Source of the DNA: a bacterium
GTDB taxonomy: Bacteria > UBP15 > UBA6099
DNA: 20,628 bases
Reading direction: 5' to 3'
Assembly (NCBI GenBank): GCA_029573925.1
Contig: JAKQBV010000553.1
Location: 1 to 20,628 of the forward strand
In this document: positions 14,992 through 20,628 of the stretch, one piece after another
Layout: the number at the start of each line of letters is the position of its first letter
Numbering within the stretch: position 1 is the first letter of the stretch
Notes under the pieces: generated by a model
What the model saw: only the letters and a program-made list of their open reading frames with translations
Databases searched by the model: none
Told to the model about the DNA's origin: nothing
Position numbers and translations under genes: made by a program

Positions 14992-15423
14992 ATGAAAGCG
15001 ATCGGATACGCGAGCGGAATGTACGTAGATAACGAAGGCAACGTGGTGGACAGAGCGGAACAGAAGAAAAGGATCGAAGCATACGCGGAGGCCAACGGAA
15101 TCGAGATAGTGGCGATGTACGAGGACGTTGACGAATGCGAAAAGGTGATGGACCGCCCGGGGATCAAAAAGATGCTCGAAGAGGCAAGCGACGCGGAAGT
15201 GGCGCTGGTGGAGTGCGTGTGGAGCCTCGGCAGGACGCGGGCTGTGGTGTCCCCGTTCATGAAAGCGCTGGACAGCAAGGGGCTGAAGCTTGAAGCGGCG
15301 ACGACCTGCTTCGACGTGACCAGCCAGTTCACGAGGTTCTGGTACGGCAAGTCGGGTTCGCAGACGTACGCGGCGACGCGAAAGGCGATAGATGTGGAGA
15401 AGCCGGTCGGCGTGAAAAAGTAA
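14992..15423 (+). CDS. Small resolvase-domain protein lacking catalytic residues
   Basis: The likely product has 143 residues and follows the serine-recombinase catalytic fold: MKAIGYAS at the N terminus, EQKKRIEAYAEANGIEIV, YEDVDECEKVMDRPGIKKMLEEA, VALVECVWSLGRTR and FMKALDSKGLKLEAATT. The residues used for recombination are missing. The Tyr-x-Arg-x-Ser motif reads YASGM (6-10), so the arginine and nucleophilic serine are lost, and the DRLGR motif reads WSLGR (77-81). Arg55 and Arg81 are kept. There is no recognisable helix-turn-helix after residue 115. ATG 14992 has a strong GAGGAGG site 8 bases upstream and begins exactly at the domain; ATG 14941 and TTG 14851 are possible longer starts. 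Three dyads lie upstream. It is probably not an active recombinase; a regulatory role is a guess. Confidence 0.7.
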   Translation: MKAIGYASGMYVDNEGNVVDRAEQKKRIEAYAEANGIEIVAMYEDVDECEKVMDRPGIKKMLEEASDAEVALVECVWSLGRTRAVVSPFMKALDSKGLKLEAATTCFDVTSQFTRFWYGKSGSQTYAATRKAIDVEKPVGVKK

Positions 15424-15445
15424 GGGGACGGACAACACAGAACAT

Positions 15446-15467
15446 GGGCCGCCCGTAAGGGCGGCCT
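15446..15467. repeat. GC-rich hairpin in front of the iron-sulfur oxidoreductase gene
   Basis: GGCCGCCC (15447-15454) and GGGCGGCC (15459-15466) form a perfect 8-base stem with loop GTAA; G15446 can add a G-U pair with T15467. Outer GGACA and TGTCC may extend it. The sequence after it is A-rich rather than T-rich on the plus strand, so it is more likely a leader or mRNA-stability structure than a terminator. Confidence 0.5.
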
Positions 15468-15504
15468 GTCCATAAAAAAACTCATCCGGGGAGGGACATC
15501 AAAA

Positions 15505-17664
15505 ATGGATATGGCGCATAGAGAATATTACTGGCACGTGCATCACCACTGGGTGATGTACATTTTCATGATCACTTCGTTCGCTGTTTTCGGCTACGGG
15601 GTGTACAAGAAAATTATGCAGTGGAAGGCTCTGAAACCGGCGAACGAGCGCTTCGGCGACATTGTGGGCCGCGCTGTGAAGATGGCGGTCGAAACGGTCA
15701 TGCAAAGACGCGTCCGCAGGAAACTCATGCCGGGCGTCTTTCACTCGATGATCTTCTGGTCGTTCATCATGCTGGCTATCACGACCGCTATACTGACCGT
15801 CGAAATTGACGTTACGAAACCGCTTTTAGGGCTGACTTTCTTCAAAGGCAACCTCTATCTGGCGGTCTCTTTTCTGGCTGACATAGCGGGGTTCTTCCTC
15901 GTGGTCGGACTTGCGATAGCGATAATCCGCAGATATGTTATGAAGCCGAAGACCCTGCAAACCGACTGGCAGAACGCTTACATGCTCGGCCTGTTGCTGT
16001 TCATCGCGCTCGGCGGGTTCGTGCTCGAAGGCCTGAGGATACAGTTCGCTGGAGACCCGTGGTCGGCGTACAGCCCGTTCGGGTTCGCCGTCTCTAAAGC
16101 GATGGGCGTCTTCTCCGAAGCTTCCGTGCCGGTGGTTTACCCGCTCGTGTGGTGGACTCACGCGCTGGCCACCTTCGCCCTCATAGCTTCTCTGCCTTAC
16201 ACCAAATTTTTCCACATACTGCTCATCCCGGCCAACTACATGTTTTCCAACGACAAGCCTAAAGGCTCGTTGCAGAGGGAAGACCTCGAAGAGTTGTTCT
16301 CCCGCGACGATGTCGAGGAGTTCAATTTCGGACACACCACGGCGAAAGACCTCACGTGGAAAAACGCGCTGGACTTGGACGCCTGCCTCGAATGCGGACG
16401 TTGCGAAGAAGCCTGCCCGGTCAGCCAGTGCGGATATCCATTAGTGCCTCGCAAAGTAGTACAGTCCCTGAAGAAATCGCTTTATAAGATGTATGAAGCG
16501 CAGGAAAAAGCCAAAGCCGGCGGCGACGGAGCCAAGGCAGAAGGCGAAGAGGGAGCCGCCGAACAGCAACCTCTCGAACTCGAACCCTTCATCGGAGACG
16601 TGCTGGACGAGCACGGGCTGTGGCTGTGCCGCACATGCCGCGCCTGCATGGAAGTGTGTCCGGCGATGATCGAGCACATCGACCAGCTCGTAGAAGTGCG
16701 CCGCTCGGAAGTTATGATGAACGGCAGGCTGCCCGCAGACGCGAAGAACGCCCTCAAGGCGCTCGAACAGCGCGGCAACCCGTTCGGCCCGCAGCAGGGC
16801 CGCCTCAACTGGATCAAAGGCGAGATGCCCGACATCATCGATGCCGGCGGAGAAACCGACGTCCTCTTCTGGCTCGGCTGCGTCGCCAACTACGACCAAG
16901 CCAAACAGCACATCGCCGAAAACATGATGGCCATCATGCGCGCCGCCGGCGTGAAGTTCGCCATGCTCGGCGACAACGAGACATGCTGCGGCGACCCCGC
17001 CCGCTGCCTCGGCGACGAAAACGTCTTCCAGAGCCTCGCCAAGAATCAGGTCGAGATACTCAATTCAATCAAGTTCAACCGCATAGTGGTCATCTGCCCC
17101 CACTGCCTCAACTCCCTCAAAAACGAGTTCAGCCAGTTCGGCGGCAAGTACGAAGTCGTCCATCACGGACAGTTCCTCAACGAACTGATAGAGCAGGGCA
17201 AGATAAAGCTGAACAAAGAAGTCGCCGGCAAAGTGGTTTATCACGACCCCTGCTACCTGAGCAGATACGCCGGACAGACCAAACAGCCGCGAAGCGTCGT
17301 CAAGTCCATCAAAGGCGTGACCGCCATCGAGCCGAAGAACAAATGCGCAGACAGCTTCTGCTGCGGAGCTGGCGGCGGCAACTACTTCATGGACATGGAC
17401 CTCGACGTGCCCGGCGACGAACGGCTCAACGTTCGCCGCGCCAAAGAGCTTGCCAACACCGGAGCGGACACCATCGCGGTCGCCTGCCCGTACTGTATGC
17501 AGATGATCGAAGACGGCGTAAAGCTCATTGAAATGGAAGAGAAACTTAAACTCAAAGACATTTCCACACTCGTGGTTCAGGCGATGGGCATCGAAGTAAA
17601 ACCCGCCGCTCCCGCGGTGGTGGACGCGCCTGCTCAGACCGAACTGGCGAAAGTGGAGAAGTAA
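15505..17664 (+). CDS. Membrane-bound NarI/HdrD-type iron-sulfur oxidoreductase (ETF:quinone oxidoreductase-like)
   Basis: The 719-residue protein fuses a membrane domain to a heterodisulfide-reductase-like domain. About five membrane segments lie at residues 14-36, 77-98, 115-140, 155-175 and 212-232, as in NarI-type cytochrome b; His80, His219 and His237 are candidate haem ligands. Two [4Fe-4S] motifs follow: Cys294-x2-Cys297-x2-Cys300-x3-Cys304 and Cys375-x2-Cys378-x2-Cys381-x3-Cys385. Two CCG domains have CCG at 494-496 and 619-621 plus CPxC pairs at 531-534 and 661-664. Relatives pass electrons between electron-transfer flavoprotein and menaquinone in anaerobic beta-oxidation. No etfAB is visible in this window, so the partner is inferred. 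An Ala/Glu/Gly-rich linker (331-358) separates the clusters. The ATG has a GGGAGGG site. Confidence 0.9.
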   Translation: MDMAHREYYWHVHHHWVMYIFMITSFAVFGYGVYKKIMQWKALKPANERFGDIVGRAVKMAVETVMQRRVRRKLMPGVFHSMIFWSFIMLAITTAILTVEIDVTKPLLGLTFFKGNLYLAVSFLADIAGFFLVVGLAIAIIRRYVMKPKTLQTDWQNAYMLGLLLFIALGGFVLEGLRIQFAGDPWSAYSPFGFAVSKAMGVFSEASVPVVYPLVWWTHALATFALIASLPYTKFFHILLIPANYMFSNDKPKGSLQREDLEELFSRDDVEEFNFGHTTAKDLTWKNALDLDACLECGRCEEACPVSQCGYPLVPRKVVQSLKKSLYKMYEAQEKAKAGGDGAKAEGEEGAAEQQPLELEPFIGDVLDEHGLWLCRTCRACMEVCPAMIEHIDQLVEVRRSEVMMNGRLPADAKNALKALEQRGNPFGPQQGRLNWIKGEMPDIIDAGGETDVLFWLGCVANYDQAKQHIAENMMAIMRAAGVKFAMLGDNETCCGDPARCLGDENVFQSLAKNQVEILNSIKFNRIVVICPHCLNSLKNEFSQFGGKYEVVHHGQFLNELIEQGKIKLNKEVAGKVVYHDPCYLSRYAGQTKQPRSVVKSIKGVTAIEPKNKCADSFCCGAGGGNYFMDMDLDVPGDERLNVRRAKELANTGADTIAVACPYCMQMIEDGVKLIEMEEKLKLKDISTLVVQAMGIEVKPAAPAVVDAPAQTELAKVEK

Positions 17665-17677
17665 CCGAAGAAGCCGT

Positions 17678-17697
17678 CGCGGGAGAAGCGTCCCGCG
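17678..17697. repeat. Hairpin after the iron-sulfur gene, first of four
   Basis: CGCGGGA (17678-17684) and TCCCGCG (17691-17697) pair perfectly around a 6-base loop, 14 bases after the stop codon. Confidence 0.5.
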
Positions 17698-17727
17698 CGG
17701 CAACCGGCAACGATGAATATGGACAGC

Positions 17728-17757
17728 GTCCGCGGGCGGTCAACGCCCGCGGACTTT
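17728..17757 (+). terminator. Probable terminator of the iron-sulfur gene
   Basis: GTCCGCGGGCG (17728-17738) and CGCCCGCGGAC (17744-17754) form a perfect 11-base stem with a 5-base loop, followed by TTT only. The short T run makes it a weaker terminator than the one at 17811. Confidence 0.55.
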
Positions 17758-17780
17758 GCCCGTTTCAGCAACCTACCTCA

Positions 17781-17805
17781 TTGAACCGTCCGCAACACGG
17801 TTCAA
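17781..17805. repeat. Hairpin between the two terminators
   Basis: TTGAACCGT (17781-17789) and ACGGTTCAA (17797-17805) are a perfect 9-base inverted repeat with a 7-base loop. Confidence 0.5.
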
Positions 17806-17810
17806 GCTCC

Positions 17811-17839
17811 AGCGGCTCCATTTCCGAGCCGCTTTTTTT
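17811..17839 (+). terminator. Strong intrinsic terminator
   Basis: AGCGGCTC (17811-17818) pairs with GAGCCGCT (17826-17833) and is followed by an unbroken run of T to 17839. It ends the iron-sulfur oxidoreductase transcript before the RidA promoter. Confidence 0.85.
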
Positions 17840-17922
17840 ATTAACCCGGATTCGCCGCGCGCATGAAAAAAGAGATAAAACATATTTCGGCGCGGCGCGG
17901 TTCAATACTGGAATCCGGCTCG

Positions 17923-17951
17923 TTGACATAAAAAACAGGATGGCTGATACT
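17923..17951 (+). promoter_or_regulatory. Putative promoter for the RidA-family gene
   Basis: A perfect TTGACA (17923-17928) is followed after 17 bases by GATACT (17946-17951); the start codon at 17988 lies about 30 bases after the predicted transcription start. Confidence 0.6.
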
Positions 17952-17987
17952 GTGTTCATATTTAGCAAAAACCTTGGAGGGCAGTTT

Positions 17988-18425
17988 ATGAAGACGAGGC
18001 CGATGAAGATTCCGCACATGTTGAACGAGGCGTATGACTACGACAAGCCGGTTCCGTTTTCGCGTGGCACGAGAGTGGATATCAAAGGCATCGCCATGCT
18101 GTTCATTTCAGGAACCGCGAGCGTGGATGATCAGGGCCTGAGCATACATCAAGGCGATCTGAAGGCACAAGCGCGTCGAATGCTGGAGAATGTGACGGAA
18201 CTGCTGAAGTCCGAGGGCGCCACATGGCGCAATGTGGCGCGCACGACTATCTATCTCAAGCACATGGAAGAACACTATCACGATTTGGCTCAGGTCAGGT
18301 TCGACTTCTTCAAGGAACAGGGACTTGAAGTCTTTCCGGCTAGCACATGCATTCAAGCGACGCTCTGCAGGCCTGAACTGCTGGTTGAAATGGAAGCGAT
18401 AGTGATTCTTGAGAATGAGGATTAG
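17988..18425 (+). CDS. RidA (YjgF/YER057c/UK114)-family protein, atypical active site
   Basis: The 145-residue protein has the RidA core: LFISGTASVDDQG (38-50), GDLKAQARRMLENVTELLKSEGATWRNVARTTIYL (56-90) and the C-terminal VEMEAIVIL. RidA enzymes hydrolyse reactive enamine/imine intermediates made by pyridoxal-phosphate enzymes. The arginine that binds the substrate carboxylate normally lies in a PARS motif; here the segment is PASTCIQA (117-124), so that arginine is absent, placing the protein outside the classical deaminase group. The ATG at 17988 has GGAGGG 7 bases upstream and a promoter before it; the longer open frame from 17781 runs through a terminator. It appears to be a single-gene unit between two terminators. 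Confidence 0.85.
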   Translation: MKTRPMKIPHMLNEAYDYDKPVPFSRGTRVDIKGIAMLFISGTASVDDQGLSIHQGDLKAQARRMLENVTELLKSEGATWRNVARTTIYLKHMEEHYHDLAQVRFDFFKEQGLEVFPASTCIQATLCRPELLVEMEAIVILENED

Positions 18426-18677
18426 GCGCGCATATGACAGTCAGGCTGAGTGAATGGCGGTTTGCTTAACATAATAATGTGGGAATTTCAAAGCTTAGAG
18501 AATTAAGAAAACCGAAAATGGTCATGACGAGAAAGCTTATATTGGATATTCTTGCTGAACAGTATTTTTATGCCGTCATAATGGCGGTGAATCGCCGATA
18601 GCGCGGTTTTTTATGATGGAGTAAATATCATATTCAACGCGGGGGGCTTGATTTTTTTCCGGGGGCGTGGATAATCA
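18426..18677. other. Noncoding gap before the pyr leader
   Basis: No gene is supported. It is AT-richer than its neighbours. I see AAGCTT twice (near 18490 and 18533), the palindrome GTCATGAC near 18522, and a possible large stem in which TCATAA (about 18576-18581) pairs with TTATGA (18611-18616) around GGCG-GTGAAT-CGCC, with T6 at 18607-18612 near its base. A weak promoter (TTGCTG 18552, CATAAT 18577, 19-base spacer) could start the pyr leader. Confidence 0.3.
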
Positions 18678-18776
18678 GGGTAGCTTTAAGCCGGTACGGA
18701 GATGCCGGCAAGGTGGGAATCATGAGACGCAACCTAACATGGGCATGAAAAGCTTCCCTGAGGGGAAGCTTTTTTT
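18678..18776 (+). promoter_or_regulatory. PyrR-type attenuator in the pyr operon leader
   Basis: Three competing structures are visible. The antiterminator pairs GGGTAGCTTT (18678-18687) with AAAGCTTCCC (18749-18758) at 9 of 10 positions. The anti-antiterminator is the hairpin GCCGGTA (18690-18696), hexaloop CGGAGA (18697-18702), TGCCGGC (18703-18709); the outer CTTT (18684-18687) and AAGG (18710-18713) can also pair, which uses up the antiterminator strand. The terminator follows at 18748. The hexaloop fits the PyrR consensus CNGNGA, and the second pair from the loop is U-G, as in the known binding loops. With UMP, PyrR would stabilise the hairpin and cause termination. The closing pair is A-U instead of the usual C-G. 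Confidence 0.75.
18748..18776 (+). terminator. Attenuator terminator upstream of pyrR
   Basis: AAAAGCTTCCC (18748-18758) and GGGAAGCTTTT (18763-18773) form an 11-base perfect stem with a TGAG loop, and the T run continues to 18776. Its left arm is the same segment used by the antiterminator. Confidence 0.9.
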
Positions 18777-18819
18777 ATGCGCGCGGACGTTTCGGCGCGC
18801 GGAATGGAGGCGGCGCGGA

Positions 18820-19383
18820 TTGAAGTCGAAAACTGTCGAAATAATGGACGAAGAGGGGATCAAGAGGGCGCTGATAAGGATAGCGCATGAGATTCTGGAA
18901 AAGAACAAAGGGGCCGAGCGGCTGGCGCTTCTGGGGTTGCAGACGCGCGGAGTGCCCATCGCCGAGCGGCTGGCGGCGATTATCAAGGAAATCGAGGGCG
19001 CGGACGTGCCCGTCGGCGCGCTGGACGTCACTCTCTACCGAGACGACCTTTCGCACATGCGCCATCACCCTCAAGTGCGGGCCACGACCGTTCCGTTCAA
19101 CGTGGAGAACGCGCGGATAGTTATCACAGACGAGGTGATATACACCGGGCGCACGATTCGCGCGGCGATGGACGCGATAATGGACTTGGGGAGGCCGCAG
19201 GTGATACAGCTCGCCGCGCTCATCGACCGGGGCCACAGAGAGCTGCCCATCAGGGCGGACTACGTTGGGAAGAACATCCCGACGTCGCGGTTGGAGTGGG
19301 TGCACGTGCGGCTGCGAGAAGTGGACGGCATCGAGGGGGTCACGCTGGGGCGCAGCCTCGACCGCGCCGCGGACGACGAATGA
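18820..19383 (+). CDS. pyrR: PyrR, pyrimidine operon attenuation regulator and uracil phosphoribosyltransferase
   Basis: PyrR binds pyr mRNA when UMP is abundant and favours termination; many members also have weak uracil phosphoribosyltransferase activity. The 187-residue product matches the family along its length: MDEEGIKRALIRIAHEILEKNKG (9-31), TRGVPIAERLA, GALDVTLYRDDL (66-77) and DRGHRELPIRADYVGKNIPTS (136-156). The PRPP-binding loop is VITDEVIYTGRT (101-112), with an Asp-Glu pair where Bacillus has Asp-Asp. TTG at 18820 is chosen: it follows GGAGG by 9 bases and restores the usual N-terminal residues, while the longer frame from 18667 would translate through the terminator hairpin. It heads pyrR-pyrB-pyrC and so autoregulates its own operon. 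Confidence 0.95.
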   Translation: MKSKTVEIMDEEGIKRALIRIAHEILEKNKGAERLALLGLQTRGVPIAERLAAIIKEIEGADVPVGALDVTLYRDDLSHMRHHPQVRATTVPFNVENARIVITDEVIYTGRTIRAAMDAIMDLGRPQVIQLAALIDRGHRELPIRADYVGKNIPTSRLEWVHVRLREVDGIEGVTLGRSLDRAADDE

Positions 19384-19411
19384 TCCCGCCTGAATCGAAC
19401 ACGGAGGATTT

Positions 19412-20347
19412 ATGGATAGAAACCTAATAAGAATTCGCTCTCTGGACAGGGAAGATATCACCAAGATACTCGAACAGTCCAAAGTGTTTCTTGAGATATT
19501 GGACAGGCCGATAAAGAAAGTGCCGGCGCTGCGCGGCAAGGTGGTGGTGACATTGTTTTTCGAGCCGAGCACGCGCACGCGGATGTCGTTCGAGCTTGCG
19601 GCGAAGATGCTTAGCGCGGACGTGCTGAACTTCGCGGCGAGCACGAGCAGCGCCGTCAAGGGCGAGTCGCTGAAAGACACCGCGCTTACGATGAAGGCTC
19701 TGGGCGCGGACTACATTGTGGTGCGCCACACGCACACCGGCGCGCCGGAGTTCATCGCCAAACAGGGCGACTTCAGGGTGATTAACGGCGGAGACGGTTT
19801 CGGCGAGCACCCGACTCAGGCTCTGCTGGACCTGTTTACGATAAGGCAGAAACTGGGCAGGCTCGAAGGGTTGAACGTTGCGATAATGGGCGACATCGCG
19901 CACAGCAGGGTGGCCCGCTCGAACATCTTCGCGCTCAACAAGATGGGGGCGAACGTCCGCCTCGTCGCGCCCCCGACGATGCTGCCTGTCAACATCGAAA
20001 AACTCGGCGCGGAGGTCCACTATCGGCCCGACGCGATTCTCGAAGACACCGACGTTCTCTACCTCCTGCGCGTTCAGACCGAGCGCCAGAAGGACAGCCT
20101 GCTGCCTTCACTAAAGGAATACGCGGAACTGTTCGGCGTGAACGGCGACCTGCTCTCGAAGTTCAAAAAAGACGTGATGGTGATGCATCCGGGGCCGATC
20201 AACCGGGGGGTTGAAATCTCCCACGACGTCGCCGACGGGAACGACACTTACATCGAGGAGCAGGTGAGGAACGGGCTGGTGGTGAGAATGGCCGTGCTCT
20301 ATCTGCTCGAAGGGGGAAAGGAGGCCGCGCATGAAGCTGTTAGTTAA
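19412..20347 (+). CDS. pyrB: Aspartate carbamoyltransferase, catalytic chain
   Basis: The enzyme joins carbamoyl phosphate and aspartate to give carbamoyl aspartate, the first committed step of pyrimidine synthesis. The 311-residue protein shows the carbamoyl-phosphate site STRTR (53-57), the KGES loop (83-86), HPTQALLDL (133-141), RVQTER (220-225) and HPGPINRGVE (259-268). Length is that of a class B/C catalytic chain, and no regulatory pyrI follows, since pyrC comes next. The ATG has a GGAGGA ribosome site and lies 28 bases after pyrR. Its 3' end overlaps the start of pyrC by 17 bases, which suggests translational coupling. Confidence 0.97.
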   Translation: MDRNLIRIRSLDREDITKILEQSKVFLEILDRPIKKVPALRGKVVVTLFFEPSTRTRMSFELAAKMLSADVLNFAASTSSAVKGESLKDTALTMKALGADYIVVRHTHTGAPEFIAKQGDFRVINGGDGFGEHPTQALLDLFTIRQKLGRLEGLNVAIMGDIAHSRVARSNIFALNKMGANVRLVAPPTMLPVNIEKLGAEVHYRPDAILEDTDVLYLLRVQTERQKDSLLPSLKEYAELFGVNGDLLSKFKKDVMVMHPGPINRGVEISHDVADGNDTYIEEQVRNGLVVRMAVLYLLEGGKEAAHEAVS

Positions 20348-20628
20348 GGGATCTGAGATAATCGACCCGGCGGGCAAAACCGCCGGGCGCAACGATATCC
20401 TCGTCGAGGACGGGGTCATAATGGAAATCGGAAAGCCGTCTGCGGCGGGCGCGGAGGTTCTGGACGCGTCCGGGCTGAAGGCGGCTCCGGGGCTGGTGGA
20501 CATCCACGTCCACTTCCGAGACCCCGGCTACGAATATAAGGAAAATGTGGCGAGCGGGCTTCGCGCGGCGGCCGCCGGCGGTTTCACTTCCGTCGTCTGC
20601 ATGCCTAACACCAAGCCGGACATCGACA
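20331..20628 (+). CDS. pyrC: Dihydroorotase, N-terminal part (runs off the window)
   Basis: Dihydroorotase cyclises carbamoyl aspartate to dihydroorotate, following PyrB in the pathway. The 99 visible residues give MKLLVKGSEIIDPAGK, the small beta-sandwich domain typical of amidohydrolases, then LVDIHVHFRDPGYEYKE with the metal-binding HxH and substrate-binding Arg, and GGFTSVVCMPNT, the type I dihydroorotase signature. The ATG at 20331 lies inside the last codons of pyrB and follows AAAGGAGG. The reading frame is intact to the end of the window. Confidence 0.96.
   Translation, partial: MKLLVKGSEIIDPAGKTAGRNDILVEDGVIMEIGKPSAAGAEVLDASGLKAAPGLVDIHVHFRDPGYEYKENVASGLRAAAAGGFTSVVCMPNTKPDID

Noticed and set aside
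15446..15467. GC-rich hairpin as terminator of the resolvase-like gene
   Set aside because: No T tract follows on the plus strand, and on the minus strand the T run lies on the wrong side.
16620..17531. A 303-codon arginine-rich open frame inside the iron-sulfur oxidoreductase gene
   Set aside because: It is a shifted frame of a gene with perfect cysteine motifs; the translated sequence is a low-complexity Arg/Pro/Gln mixture.
18648..18675. TTGATT-N16-GATAAT as the pyr operon promoter
   Set aside because: It would start transcription near 18682, removing part of the antiterminator strand at 18678-18687, so the attenuator could not work; an upstream promoter is more likely.
18667..18819. Longer pyrR reading from 18667
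   Set aside because: It would be translated through the attenuator terminator and adds residues not found in PyrR proteins.

Overview
The window is ordinary GC-rich bacterial chromosome, densely coded on both strands, with several well-recognised housekeeping genes and a few noncoding or divergent stretches. The cell envelope looks Gram-negative-like: there are Tat and Sec signal peptides and a LolA/DUF1571-like exported protein. A membrane-bound NarI/HdrD-type iron-sulfur protein, an iron-dependent alcohol dehydrogenase and an alkyldihydroxyacetonephosphate-synthase-like flavoprotein suggest an anaerobe living by flavin and quinone-linked electron transfer. A PyrR-controlled pyr operon is more typical of Firmicutes and some deep Gram-negative phyla than of enterics. 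I cannot name the phylum from the sequence.

Layout. 1-1124: 3' part of an FAD-linked oxidase. 1225-3967, plus strand: exported rhodanese-redoxin protein, a cytidylyltransferase-like protein of uncertain activity, and the XTP/dITP diphosphatase. 4118-6201: a tandem pair of equal-length Tat-exported metallophosphoesterases. 6223-9478, minus strand: nitronate-monooxygenase-like protein, LolA/DUF1571-like exported protein, four-segment membrane protein. 9805-11689, plus strand: a divergent chorismate synthase and an orphan 106-residue protein, closed by a bidirectional terminator. 11788-14405, minus strand: iron alcohol dehydrogenase and endonuclease III, separated by about 640 bases that contain a hairpin-rich, inverted-repeat-bounded element. 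14406-15423: an AT-rich stretch with three copies of one dyad, then a small resolvase-domain protein lacking the catalytic residues. 15505-17664: the membrane iron-sulfur oxidoreductase, followed by a run of hairpins. 17988-18425: RidA-family protein. 18678-20628: pyrR-pyrB-pyrC behind an RNA attenuator.

How the parts work together. The clearest circuit is the pyr operon. Its leader can form an antiterminator, a competing hairpin whose loop fits the PyrR-binding consensus, and an intrinsic terminator; the first gene encodes PyrR itself. The most unusual items are the degenerate resolvase-like protein with its three upstream dyads, the chorismate synthase with an altered active-site signature, and the palindromic element between the alcohol dehydrogenase and nth. 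No tRNA, rRNA, CRISPR array or intact insertion sequence was seen.
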